Assembly (NCBI GenBank): GCA_009782175.1
Contig: WRKR01000024.1
Coordinates: 1-42,531 of the forward strand
Direction of reading: 5' to 3'
Source: Cystobacterineae bacterium
GTDB taxonomy: Bacteria; Myxococcota; Myxococcia; Myxococcales; Myxococcaceae
DNA length: 42,531 nucleotides
In this document: positions 31,656 through 40,265 of the stretch, piece after piece
How the letters are laid out: the number at the start of each line of letters is the position of its first letter
How positions within the stretch are numbered: position 1 is the first letter of the stretch
The notes under the pieces: generated by a model
The model's input: only the letters and a program-made list of their open reading frames with translations
Told to the model about the DNA's origin: nothing
Databases searched by the model: none
Translations under genes and position numbers: made by a program

Positions 31656-34019
31656 TCAAAAAACGCCCCACAGGTGCAGCAACAAGGCCACAACCGCGCC
31701 TAAAATAACTCCCCCCAAAAAAACCCTCAAGGCGCCGCCTGTGCTGTGCGTTTGTTTCAACATGCCACCTGGACCCTCGCCGGAAACAGCCCAGTCCTCT
31801 ATGGGCGTCACCTCAGGAGCTTCGGACCATAGCTCCCTTAGCTCCCTGTTCGAAAATTTCATGGCACGTTCTGCACATTCTGCACGCTCGGCTTGCATGC
31901 GCTTGGTTTCTGCGCGCTTGAGCTCTTTTAGCGAAAGCTCGGCCCCCAGTTGAGACTTCTCTTGGGCCCACGCCGGAAACAGCTCCTTCATCCAATCTGC
32001 CATTTGTGAAGCATCCATCCCAAGCCCATTCTCAAGGAGGTGCGCTTCAATGGCCGTTTGGAAAGCCTTTGCGTCTGCATAGCGCTCTTCGGGGTTTTTG
32101 GCCAAGGCGCACATGATTAAGTCGTCTAAATGCGGGCTGACATCGGCCATCTCTGAGGGTTTGGGGGCCTTCTCCTTCGCTATGGCCTCCAAGGTAGCAA
32201 ACTCGGTTTTCCGCTTGAAAGGGCTTATGCCTGTCAGCAACTCATATAAAACCACTCCCAAAGAAAAAATGTCTGAGCGCAGATCTAAATAGGGGCCCGA
32301 GTTGTGGCCTTGGACTTGCTTGGGTTTCAGCAACTCCGGCGACACATAAGGAAGCCCTTCCTTCATGCGCTGATGCTGTTCGAACTCCTTCCAATAATCA
32401 ATGAATGGTGCCCACGCAATGCCAACGCCAGCCAGCTTGACAGAGCCGTCAAAGCTGATCCATATGTTCCATGGAGAAATGTGGTGGTGGATGAGCCCCA
32501 TGGGGTTTCCTTCCCCATTTTTCCAGGTGTGGATATGATGGAGGCCTGCACAAACATCCGCCACAACCCTCAAGGCCACCGCAGGAGGCACCCTGCGCTT
32601 CAACTCCAAACAGCGCTGCATGACACGCTTCAAGTCTTGGCCGTGAATGTGTTCTGTGGCCACAAAACCTTCGCCGTCGCACACTCCCAAGCCGAGAATT
32701 TGAACAATGTTGGGGTGAGACAACTCAGAGGCCAAACGCGCTTGAGTAAAGAATTCCTCACAAAATGTTGCAAGATGTTCGTGTCCGTATTCCACAAAGC
32801 TGGGTGAAATCCGCCTGATGACAACTTTCCGAGAGCCCCCTTCACCTGGCTGCTCTGCAAGCCATGCTTCGTAGGCTATTTGTTCCGCTTCAATTCTTTG
32901 GATGAGGCGGTAGTTGCCAAATTCCACGACTGCCCCCGCGTCTCGCTTCGCTTTTTCCATGGCCTCCACATTTTCTGGAGGGGCAGAGGTTTTGGGGAAG
33001 CGGCGCGCCTCTTCTTGAGAAAGCTCGGCCCCCAGTTGAGACTTCTCCTGGGCCCACGCCGGAAACAGCTCCTTCATCCAATCTGCCATTTGTGAAGCAT
33101 CCATCCCAAGCCCATTCTCAAGGAGGTGCGCTTCAATGGCCGTTTGGAAAGCCTGTGCGTCTGCATAGCGCTCTTCGGGGTTTTTGGCCAAGGCGCACAT
33201 GATTAAGTCGTCTAAATGCGGGCTGACATCGGCCACCTCTGAGGGTTTGGGGGGTTCCTCAAGAACCACTGCATTTAGGCTTTCCGGAGCGCTATCTCGC
33301 TTGAAAGGGCTCACGGCTGTCAGCAACTCATATAAAACCACTCCCAAAGAAAAAATGTCTACACCGGGGCTCAAGCTGTGGCATCGGACTTGCTCCGGCG
33401 ACACATAAGGAAACCTTTCCTTCATGCGCTGATGCTGTTCGAACTCCTTCCAATAATCAACGAATGGTGCCCACGCAATGCCCAAGCCAGCCAGCTTCAC
33501 AGCGCCGTCAAAGCTGATCCATATGTTCCATGGAGAAATGTGGTGGTGGATGAGCCCCATGGGGTTTCCTTCCCCATTTTTCCAGGTGTGGATATGATGG
33601 AGGCCTGCACAAACATCCGCCACAACCCTCAAGGCCACCGCAGGAGGCACCCTGCGCTTCAACTCCAAACAGCGCTGCATGACACGCTTCAAGTCTTGGC
33701 CGTGAATGTGTTCTGTGGCCACAAAACCTTCGCCGTCGCACACTCCCAAGCCGAGAATTTGAACAATGTTGGGGTGAGACAACTCAGAGGCCAAACGCGC
33801 TTGAGTAAAGAATTCCTCACAAAATGTTGCAAGATGTTCGTGTCCGTATTCCACAAAGCTGGGTGAAATCCGCCTGATGACAACTTTCCGAGAGCCCCCT
33901 TCACCTGGCTGCTCTGCAAGCCATGCTTCGTAGGCTATTTGTTCCGCTTCAATTCTTTGGATGAGGCGGTAGTTGCCAAATTCCACGACTGCCCCCGCGT
34001 CTCGCTTCGCTTTTTCCAT
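31656..34019 (-). CDS. Double pseudokinase membrane protein
   Basis: The protein has 787 residues with two near-identical kinase-fold domains (about 14-345 and 367-705) and a C-terminal membrane helix (about 762-782). Myxobacterial kinases read HRDVSPQN and DFG; here both domains read HHHISPWN and AGLG or AGVG, and the ATP-anchoring Lys is Arg (VVIR). The Gly-rich loop is absent. The structural blocks VSPE and DIFSLGVVLYELLT survive, so the fold is kept while phosphotransfer should be lost. The copies differ mainly around the activation segment, where the second has nine extra residues. ATG 34019 is preceded by GGAGGCC; the same sequence recurs before the second copy at 32960, so internal initiation is possible. 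Confidence 0.85.
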   Translation of the reverse strand: MEKAKRDAGAVVEFGNYRLIQRIEAEQIAYEAWLAEQPGEGGSRKVVIRRISPSFVEYGHEHLATFCEEFFTQARLASELSHPNIVQILGLGVCDGEGFVATEHIHGQDLKRVMQRCLELKRRVPPAVALRVVADVCAGLHHIHTWKNGEGNPMGLIHHHISPWNIWISFDGAVKLAGLGIAWAPFVDYWKEFEQHQRMKERFPYVSPEQVRCHSLSPGVDIFSLGVVLYELLTAVSPFKRDSAPESLNAVVLEEPPKPSEVADVSPHLDDLIMCALAKNPEERYADAQAFQTAIEAHLLENGLGMDASQMADWMKELFPAWAQEKSQLGAELSQEEARRFPKTSAPPENVEAMEKAKRDAGAVVEFGNYRLIQRIEAEQIAYEAWLAEQPGEGGSRKVVIRRISPSFVEYGHEHLATFCEEFFTQARLASELSHPNIVQILGLGVCDGEGFVATEHIHGQDLKRVMQRCLELKRRVPPAVALRVVADVCAGLHHIHTWKNGEGNPMGLIHHHISPWNIWISFDGSVKLAGVGIAWAPFIDYWKEFEQHQRMKEGLPYVSPELLKPKQVQGHNSGPYLDLRSDIFSLGVVLYELLTGISPFKRKTEFATLEAIAKEKAPKPSEMADVSPHLDDLIMCALAKNPEERYADAKAFQTAIEAHLLENGLGMDASQMADWMKELFPAWAQEKSQLGAELSLKELKRAETKRMQAERAECAERAMKFSNRELRELWSEAPEVTPIEDWAVSGEGPGGMLKQTHSTGGALRVFLGGVILGAVVALLLHLWGVF
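31935..34019. repeat. In-gene tandem duplication, 1059-bp period
   Basis: Sequence upstream of the activation segment is nearly identical between copies and offset by exactly 1059 bp (start codons at 34019 and 32960). Downstream the offset grows to 1086 bp because of a 27-bp insertion in the second copy. The middle part has diverged, and in copy 2 it resembles the neighbouring gene at 34154. Confidence 0.95.
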
Positions 34020-34153
34020 GGCCTCCACAGCTAGCAAAAAAACCGCTTCTATGACGGGCAAATGCGCCCTTCACCTCATTTGTGGGCACTCTGAAGGCAT
34101 GTTCCACCCCGCACCTTGCGCCATGGCTTTGTGGGCATTGCAGGGGTTAAGCC

Positions 34154-35899
34154 TCATGGGCTTGGGGCCAGCAAATGCTCCACGTCAACCGTTATTAAGC
34201 TTGTCTCTTCTCCGGGCTTCACCTCTGCTCTGAAGGGAACGGGCTCCTTGAGGGCTTTGCCGCGGAGCTCAAGCTCATAAACCCCCTCATAGAAGGGGAT
34301 GGGATAATCCACCACGGCAAAAAGCTTGGGGCTGCCTTTGAGGAATATTTCAACCCCAGCCACATTTTGGGGGTGCGTGACTATTCTCAGTTGGCCCTTT
34401 TCAAAGTTTTTTTGCAATGCAAAAACCTCGCCTTCGGCCAGCATGGGCAGCTGCACCTCATAGCGTATTTGGCTGAGCTCATTAACAAGCAAAAGCTTTT
34501 CTCCGGCCACAACGCCGCGGCGGTTTTTAAAAGGCGTGGCTCCAACAAAAACACGTTTTTTCCCCTCCTCGCGCAAAGCAAAAACCTGAGTGGGCGGCGT
34601 GGTTGAAATGCTTAAACCTATGGCTATGCCGGGAGGCAAAGGCTCCCTGGGCCCCCAAAAAGCAAGTGACAAAACCAGCAGAAGCACCGCCACAACAAGG
34701 CCTCCCACCCCCCATTTTGCCCAGCTGCGCCTGCCGCTGCTGGGCTCTGCAGCGGCTTTGTTGTTGACGGGCGTCAGCTCCAAAACTGTTTCTTCCTGCT
34801 CTGCCAAGGCCCTTGCCTTTTTTTGTGCCCGCTTTGCTGCATGCTTTGGGGTTTGCTTTGGGGCCTCTCTGGGTTTCCGGTTTTGTTTTAAGCGTGCTGG
34901 CACCGCGGGAAGCTCCTCCGTGGTGTCGTCTTTCCGCTGTATAGAGGCATGGGCCTCTTGCGCATCCGGAAACAACTCTTCCATTAACTCTGCAATGTGC
35001 ACAGGGTCGCCCCTGCCTCCCTGGGCCAGGAGGCATTGCTCAATGGCTGCTTGGAAAGCCTGTGCGTCTGCATAGCGCTCTTCGGGGTTTTTGGCCAAGG
35101 CCTGCATAAGCAAGGCATCCAACTTTGGGCTTATTTCTGCCACCTCTGAGGGTTTGAGGGCCTCCTCCTTTAATATGGCCTCCAAGGTAGCAAACTCGGT
35201 GTCCCGCTTGAAGGGGTGCACGGCTGTCAGCAACTCATATAAAACCACCCCCAAAGAGAAAATGTCCGAGTGCGGAGCCCATAGGCCTTGAATGTGCTCC
35301 GGAGACATACGGGAGAGTTGCTCATTGGACGCAGCAATGCCTTTGGCACTGTCTGGGTTGCTGTAGCGTGGCGCCTGCGCAATACCCACACCCGCCAGCT
35401 TTATGGAGCCGTCAAAGCCAAGCCATATATGCTGCACGCCCATGGGGTTGAGGCGAAACTCCAAGGGGTGTCCTTCTGTGTCCTCCAGGGTGTGCATATA
35501 ATGGAGGGCTGAGCAAAGCTCGGCAGCAATGCTCAACGCCACCTCAGAAGAAACCCAGCGCTCCAACTCTAAAGAGCGCTGCATAACACGGCCCAAGTGG
35601 GCGCCGTGTATATATTCCATGGCCACAAAATATTCCCCCTCGCACTCACCTGCCTCATAAATTTGAGCAATGTTGGGGTGGGAGAGCTGCGAGGCCAGAC
35701 GCGCTGGCCATAAAACCTGCTCCTCGACGAATATGGAAGCAGATTGGCTGTCCTCATTTTGCATGAAGCTTGGCAAAATGCGTTGAAGGAGGACTTGCGA
35801 AGAAAAGCCTTCTGTTTCTGCTTCTGCTTCTGCAAGCCAAAGCTCTGCAAGCTCATCTGTTGAAATTTTTTGAATAAGGCGATAGTTGCCAATGTGCAC
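34154..35899 (-). CDS. Pseudokinase membrane protein with PEGA-like outer domain
   Basis: This protein has 581 residues. Residues 5-295 have a kinase fold (HPNIAQIYEAGECEGEYFVAMEYIHG, MSPEHI, SDIFSLGVVLYELLT), but the HRD motif is FRL (148-150), DFG is AGV (169-171) and the ATP Lys is Gln (VLLQ). A basic linker (about 335-365) precedes a membrane helix (396-416). The outer part contains PPTQVFALREEGKKRVFVG and TPFKNRRGVVAGEKL, a PEGA-like beta domain common in myxobacterial kinases. The GTG start has GGAGG seven bases upstream. It lies 134 bp before the double pseudokinase gene on the same strand, and the two probably interact or share ligands. Confidence 0.85.
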   Translation of the reverse strand: MHIGNYRLIQKISTDELAELWLAEAEAETEGFSSQVLLQRILPSFMQNEDSQSASIFVEEQVLWPARLASQLSHPNIAQIYEAGECEGEYFVAMEYIHGAHLGRVMQRSLELERWVSSEVALSIAAELCSALHYMHTLEDTEGHPLEFRLNPMGVQHIWLGFDGSIKLAGVGIAQAPRYSNPDSAKGIAASNEQLSRMSPEHIQGLWAPHSDIFSLGVVLYELLTAVHPFKRDTEFATLEAILKEEALKPSEVAEISPKLDALLMQALAKNPEERYADAQAFQAAIEQCLLAQGGRGDPVHIAELMEELFPDAQEAHASIQRKDDTTEELPAVPARLKQNRKPREAPKQTPKHAAKRAQKKARALAEQEETVLELTPVNNKAAAEPSSGRRSWAKWGVGGLVVAVLLLVLSLAFWGPREPLPPGIAIGLSISTTPPTQVFALREEGKKRVFVGATPFKNRRGVVAGEKLLLVNELSQIRYEVQLPMLAEGEVFALQKNFEKGQLRIVTHPQNVAGVEIFLKGSPKLFAVVDYPIPFYEGVYELELRGKALKEPVPFRAEVKPGEETSLITVDVEHLLAPSP

Positions 35900-35932
35900 A
35901 GCTTGCCTCCGTTGCTTCTGTGTGCTGCGTAT

Positions 35933-36298
35933 ATGGCCTCAAAAGCTAGCAAAAAAAACACCGCAACGCCCGACAGAAGCACACGCCTTGTGCCTTTTTG
36001 CCAGTGCCCTGAAGGCCTGTTGCTGTTTGTGGCACTCAAACCCCGCGCCTCGCGCAATGCTTTGCTGGGCATATATAATGGAAAACTCAAAATAAGCCTC
36101 AGCGCTCCTCCGGTGGACAACCAGGCCAATGAGGCTTTGTGCCACTGGCTGGCCCAAGCCTTTGGGCTCAGCAAAAGCAACATTGAGTTGCTTTCAGGCC
36201 ACAACGCTCGCCACAAAAAACTTTTGCTGCGCGGCCCCTATGCTCAACTGCTTGAGCGCCTCCACAAGCTGCTTTCAGAAAAGCTTGAAAAAACCTAG
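35933..36298 (+). CDS. DUF167 (YggU) family protein
   Basis: From the ATG at 35933 the protein has 121 residues. The DUF167 core reads VALKPRASRNALLG, LKISLSAPPVDNQANEAL and LSGHNARHKKLLL, the conserved basic and Asn-rich blocks of this small alpha/beta fold. Length is typical, with about 25 extra N-terminal residues. The molecular role of DUF167 is unproven; it is often encoded near YggT or proline synthesis genes, neither of which is here. No ribosome site is obvious. It diverges from the PEGA-type pseudokinase gene across 33 bp, so their promoters must overlap. Confidence 0.85.
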   Translation: MASKASKKNTATPDRSTRLVPFCQCPEGLLLFVALKPRASRNALLGIYNGKLKISLSAPPVDNQANEALCHWLAQAFGLSKSNIELLSGHNARHKKLLLRGPYAQLLERLHKLLSEKLEKT

Positions 36299-36390
36299 CT
36301 GCGTCGACAACAATTGAAGGCAGTGCCAAACAACAAAAGCAAGGCCGTGCCCAAGGCCCACAAAACAGGCTTAAATGACGAAACAAACAA

Positions 36391-36425
36391 AGAAAAAGCC
36401 CACCTCCCCAGGGGAGGCGGGCTTT
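36391..36425 (-). terminator. Strong terminator of the Flp pilin gene
   Basis: Fifteen-base arms at 36395-36409 and 36411-36425 (AAAGCCCACCTCCCC and GGGGAGGCGGGCTTT) pair around a single base with one mismatch. A T-run follows on the minus strand. It starts about 29 bp after the flp stop codon. Confidence 0.85.
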
Positions 36426-36453
36426 GACGGCACAAGGCCGGGAGTGGGTTAAA

Positions 36454-36717
36454 TTAAACGCCCCCTGTAGCTTTGTTATTCTCACCAAAATTCTTCAGAT
36501 TCTTTTTCTCTAGCTTGTCATCTGACTTATTTGTTTTCACTTTAACACTGGTTTCGCCTGCCAACGCATCAGCGGACGTGCCAAAGAGGTTGCGAATGTT
36601 GTTGCCAAACAAGGTGACAACGCCAATGGCTGCAATGGCAATCAACGCCACAATGATGATATATTCAGTCATGCCTTGTCCGCGACGTGTCCTTCTGCTC
36701 TTTTGAATCTTTTTCAT
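36454..36717 (-). CDS. Flp-type type IVb pilin
   Basis: This 87-residue prepilin has a basic leader ending RRTRRG, then QGMTEYIIIVALIAIAAIG. Cleavage after Gly puts the conserved Glu at mature position 5, the signature of Flp/TadZ-system pilins processed by TadV-type peptidases. The hydrophobic helix is followed by NNIRNLFGTSADALAG and a Lys/Asn-rich soluble tail. The family forms Tad/Flp fibres for surface attachment, but no tad genes are in the window. The long untranslated leader contains alternative hairpins, and a strong terminator follows the gene. It is a single-gene unit and likely highly expressed. Confidence 0.9.
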   Translation of the reverse strand: MKKIQKSRRTRRGQGMTEYIIIVALIAIAAIGVVTLFGNNIRNLFGTSADALAGETSVKVKTNKSDDKLEKKNLKNFGENNKATGGV

Positions 36718-36754
36718 GGTCTTTCCCTTCTTTCCCTTTCATGCCCCTTCACCT

Positions 36755-36782
36755 GGGGACTTTTGTTGGTCCCCTTTCGGGG
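36755..36782 (-). promoter_or_regulatory. Mutually exclusive hairpins in the flp leader
   Basis: GGGGAC (36755-36760) can pair with GTCCCC (36769-36774), while CCCC (36771-36774) can instead pair with GGGG (36779-36782). The shared CCCC allows only one hairpin at a time. They lie about 40-65 bases upstream of the flp start. A regulatory role is inference. Confidence 0.4.
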
Positions 36783-37029
36783 CGCTGGTTAACTTCTGAT
36801 ATGATTCTCTTATAGTCCCACAAAAAGTTGAGGCATATACGTCATCAGGAGGATGCGAAAACGCTTCTTTTTTTGAAAACAAAAAAAGCTGACCAAAACC
36901 AATGGGTTGAAAGAATACAAACCCTCTGTATGGCCAAAGTTTGCCTTCCACACTGTGCTGGTTTTTTCAGCACTTTTGGAAAATAATGTCGAGAATGCCG
37001 GAAAGAAACAGTTTTTTATGGGGAGCATC
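36783..37029. promoter_or_regulatory. Divergent promoter region of flp and the YiiX-like gene
   Basis: No gene is visible. This stretch must carry the promoters of both flanking genes. A T7/A7 inverted repeat lies near 36868-36892. No confident -35 or -10 pair is assigned. Confidence 0.35.
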
Positions 37030-37656
37030 ATGCCCACTTTGAAACGGCCTGGCCCTTTTGCTGGGTTGCTCTTATGTCTCCTGGCTTTCTGGGGTGTTGC
37101 GCATGCCAAGCCCACCCTCCAAGAGGGGGACATTGTTTTCCATGCTTCGCGCTCAGCTCAAAGCCAGGCCATCCAACAGGCCACCCGCTCGCGCTATAGC
37201 CACATGGGCCTCATTCTGTTCAGGCAGGGCAAACCCTATGTGCTTGAAGCGGTTTCCACCGTAAAATACACACCACTGCACACATGGGTTGCGCGAGGTG
37301 AAGGTGGGCACTATGTGGCAAAGCGCCTGAAAACGGCACAGCAGACGCTGACGCCAGAGGCTTTGGAAAAGCTGCGCGAAATAGCCCACAGCTTTGTTGG
37401 CAAGCCCTATGACTTGACTTTTGAGTGGACAGATGAGCGGCTCTATTGCTCAGAGTTGGTGTGGAAAATATATGAGCGCGCGCTCGGCATACGCATTGGG
37501 AAGCTGCAAAAAATAAGCGAGTTCAACCTTGAAGCGCCCGTCGTTTTGCAAAAAATCCGCGAGCGCTATGGCAACCACAGCCACCTGCCGCTTGAGGAAA
37601 CCGTCATTTCTCCGCAAGCCATGTTCGAGTCGCCGCTGCTTTTGAGCGTTGAATAG
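37030..37656 (+). CDS. YiiX-like permuted NlpC/P60 amidase
   Basis: From the ATG at 37030 the protein has 208 residues. A signal peptide ends AHAKP, so it is exported. The mature protein matches the YiiX/YebB group of permuted papain-like enzymes: GDIVFHASRSAQSQAI, then RYSHMGLIL with the catalytic His, and YCSELVWKIY with the catalytic Cys in the later block. Members are proposed to cut amide bonds, perhaps in cell-wall or lipid-linked substrates; the true substrate is not known. GGGGAG lies a few bases before this ATG, which also gives a standard signal peptide. It diverges from flp and converges with the SCP2 gene. Confidence 0.85.
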   Translation: MPTLKRPGPFAGLLLCLLAFWGVAHAKPTLQEGDIVFHASRSAQSQAIQQATRSRYSHMGLILFRQGKPYVLEAVSTVKYTPLHTWVARGEGGHYVAKRLKTAQQTLTPEALEKLREIAHSFVGKPYDLTFEWTDERLYCSELVWKIYERALGIRIGKLQKISEFNLEAPVVLQKIRERYGNHSHLPLEETVISPQAMFESPLLLSVE

Positions 37657-37665
37657 AGCGGCGGT

Positions 37666-37992
37666 CTATCCCAACAGTTTGGCCAACTTCATGGCCAGGC
37701 CTATATCCATGGGTTTAAATGTAATTTTGCCTTGCATGGCCGCCAGAGAGGCGTTGAGTTCTTTTTTGCGGATTTTGACAAAATCATCCCCACTTATAAA
37801 AAGCGTCATGTGGGGCTCTCCGTGGGCACCGGCCACAATCCAATGGTCTGCTTTGGTGCAATCCAAAGTCCAAAGGCCACCACCTTCTCCAGCAACATTG
37901 AAGTGTACCACCACACCCAACTCCTGGAGCAGCTCTGGGTTTTCCGCCAAAATTTGAGGAACGTCAGTTTCAAAAATGTCTCTGGGCGTCAT
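37666..37992 (-). CDS. SCP2 sterol-carrier domain protein
   Basis: The 108-residue protein is a single SCP2 domain: ELGVVVHFNVAGEGGGLWTL, a short acidic turn, HMTLFISGDDFVKIRKKELN and GKITFKPMDIGLAMKLAKLL. The fold binds lipids or fatty acyl groups in a hydrophobic tunnel. In bacteria the ligand is usually unknown. There is no signal peptide, so it is cytoplasmic. ATG 37992 is chosen over an upstream GTG because GAGGAG lies just before it. Its position downstream of thrS, 109 bp away on the same strand, may be only accidental. Confidence 0.85.
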   Translation of the reverse strand: MTPRDIFETDVPQILAENPELLQELGVVVHFNVAGEGGGLWTLDCTKADHWIVAGAHGEPHMTLFISGDDFVKIRKKELNASLAAMQGKITFKPMDIGLAMKLAKLLG

Positions 37993-38101
37993 GCGCTCCT
38001 CAAAGCACACATTTTCTTCTCAAGCGAGTTTTTGCTTCTCTAAGCACTGCCTTCAGCGCTCCACTGGGTTTGGCTTTGTCAGCCTGGTGTGGGCGCCAAG
38101 C

Positions 38102-40033
38102 TCAAGTCAACATGAAATCCACGCTGGCTTCTTTGCGCAGCAAAAGAGAAAAATTTTCAAAACTCATCGACCTCAAGTCTTCCCCGCCGTGGCGGCGAGG
38201 AGAAACAGAGTGGCTTTGCTCCTCTTTGTCTCCCACAACAAGGGCAAAGGGAATTTTCTGCAATTGTGCGTCGCGTATTTTGGCGTTGAGCGTCATGCTT
38301 CTGTCATCCACCTCTATGCGAAACCCCTCGGAGCTCAGCTTTTCACAAAGCGCGTGTGCATAGGGCAAATGGCGATCTGCCACGGTTACAAATATGGCTT
38401 GCACAGGCGCAAGCCACAGCGGAAAAGCCCCCGCATAATGCTCTACCAGAATGGCAATAAAACGCTCGAAGGAGCCGAAAACAGCACGGTGCAAAACCAC
38501 AGGGCGGTGCTCGCTGTTGTCTTCGCCTATAAAACCCAAGTCAAAACGCTCCGCCGCCGCATAGTCCAGTTGCAAAGTCCCCAATTGCCACTTGCGGCCA
38601 ATGGCATCCGAAACATCAAAGTCCAACTTCGGCCCATAAAAAGCGCCGTCACCTTCTTTTAAGGCATAGGAAAGCCCCAACTCCTCCAACGCGTCTCGAA
38701 GCCCCGCCTCCGCCCGGTCCCACATGGCGTCGTCCCCCAGGCGCTGGGCGGGCCTTGTCGCAAACTGGGCCTCATAGCTTAGGCCAAAGGCGCGGTAGGC
38801 TTTGTCAAGCAGCTGCACAAAGCCTTTCACCTCGCTTTGCAGCTGGCTTTGCGCCAAATAAATATGCGCGTCGTCCTGGCAAAACTGGCGTACGCGCGTC
38901 AAACCGCCCAGGGCTCCTGTGGGCTCGTTGCGGTGCAGCACGTCCTGCGTCCACAAACGCATCGGCAACTCGCGGTAGCTTCGGCGCTTAAAGCCATAAA
39001 ACAAGTGGTGAGAAGGGCAATTCATGGGCTTGAGGGAGAGGCTGTGCTCCCCCGTCTCATCATCCATCACCAGAAACATGTTCTCCCTATATTTGCCCCA
39101 ATGCCCGGACTGCTCCCACAAACTCTTGTGGAAAAGCAGTGGGGTTTTAATTTCAACATAGCCCGCCTCCCGCACCAGCTTGCGCATAAACTCACTCAAA
39201 ATATTATAGAGTGTCGTCCCTCTGGCGGACCAGAAGGCAGCCCCTGGCGCTGTGGCGTGGAAGTGGAATAAGTCAAGCTCCTTTCCCAGTTTGCGGTGGT
39301 CCCTCTTTTTGGCTTCTTCTTGCTGTTTAAGCCAGGCGTCCATCGCCTTCTTGTCGAAAAATGAAGTCCCATAAATGCGCTGCAGCATGGGCTTTGTCGA
39401 GTCCCCGCGCCAATAGGCTCCTGAAGCGTTTAAAATTTTAATAACCCCCACCTTCGCCGTGGAAGGCCCATGTGGCCCCAGGCAAAAATCCACCCACTCG
39501 CCGTGGTAATAAAGCGTCAACTCTTTTGCGCCCTTGTCCACAATGTCGCGAATAATTTCCAGCTTAAAGGTTTCCTTCTTGGCCTCAAACAAAGCCAAAG
39601 CCTCTTGAGCGCTCACCTCCTGGCGTATAAAAGGTTGTTTTTCAGCAACAATCTCATTGGCCTTCGCCTCAATTTGCGCCAACTCTTCGGGGGAAAAAGG
39701 CCTGTCGCGAAAAAAGTCATAATAGAAGCCCTCTTCAATGGAGGGCCCCAAGGTGACTTGCGTTCCGGGAAACAAACGTTGCACAGCATCCGCAACAATG
39801 TGGGCTGCGTCGTGGCGAGCTACTTCCAGGGCTTCAGGGGCCTTGTCCGTAAAAACGTGGAGCTGCCCGTCTTCTTCGAGTTTAAAGGACAAGTCGACAT
39901 TTTTGCCGTTATAACGCGCAAACACTGCGGCTTTGGCCAAGCCAGGGCTGATGTTTGCGTGGACAAACTCAAAAATGGACGTTCCGCTTTCTATTTGTTT
40001 TTGGCTCCCATCCGGAAGCGTCACGCTAAGCAT
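38102..40033 (-). CDS. thrS: Threonyl-tRNA synthetase
   Basis: ThrRS charges tRNA-Thr. The 643-residue protein has the usual order: TGS domain (1-62, [12 protein letters not shown]), the editing domain with H74-xxx-H78 in HDAAHI, then the class II catalytic core with [12 protein letters not shown] (zinc Cys), [17 protein letters not shown] (motif 2) and [15 protein letters not shown] (motif 3), and the anticodon-binding domain (about 540-643). The ATG at 40033 is chosen because AGGTGG lies five bases before it. In many bacteria infC, rpmI and rplT follow thrS; here they do not. Confidence 0.96.
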   Translation of the reverse strand: MLSVTLPDGSQKQIESGTSIFEFVHANISPGLAKAAVFARYNGKNVDLSFKLEEDGQLHVFTDKAPEALEVARHDAAHIVADAVQRLFPGTQVTLGPSIEEGFYYDFFRDRPFSPEELAQIEAKANEIVAEKQPFIRQEVSAQEALALFEAKKETFKLEIIRDIVDKGAKELTLYYHGEWVDFCLGPHGPSTAKVGVIKILNASGAYWRGDSTKPMLQRIYGTSFFDKKAMDAWLKQQEEAKKRDHRKLGKELDLFHFHATAPGAAFWSARGTTLYNILSEFMRKLVREAGYVEIKTPLLFHKSLWEQSGHWGKYRENMFLVMDDETGEHSLSLKPMNCPSHHLFYGFKRRSYRELPMRLWTQDVLHRNEPTGALGGLTRVRQFCQDDAHIYLAQSQLQSEVKGFVQLLDKAYRAFGLSYEAQFATRPAQRLGDDAMWDRAEAGLRDALEELGLSYALKEGDGAFYGPKLDFDVSDAIGRKWQLGTLQLDYAAAERFDLGFIGEDNSEHRPVVLHRAVFGSFERFIAILVEHYAGAFPLWLAPVQAIFVTVADRHLPYAHALCEKLSSEGFRIEVDDRSMTLNAKIRDAQLQKIPFALVVGDKEEQSHSVSPRRHGGEDLRSMSFENFSLLLRKEASVDFMLT

Positions 40034-40265
40034 ATGCCCACCTAGCAAATTGCTTGGCAAAGGACAAAACCAAGGAATGAAAAATGCGGCAAAGCCAAAA
40101 TTTTGCTGCTGCGGCCAAAACTTTGCACCTCAAACCCGGCGGCTATGGCCTGGGAAAAAGTTTTTTTTCGCCCTCCCGGCATGGGTATTGAGGCTCGCTT
40201 TGCTCTGTCTCCCCTCCCGGAATATTGCAAAGAAAAAAAATGAAGGGGTATCCACACCTTTCACC

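Noticed and set aside
38102-40033. thrS-infC-rpmI operon
   Set aside because: No infC or ribosomal protein gene follows thrS; the next gene on the strand is SCP2.
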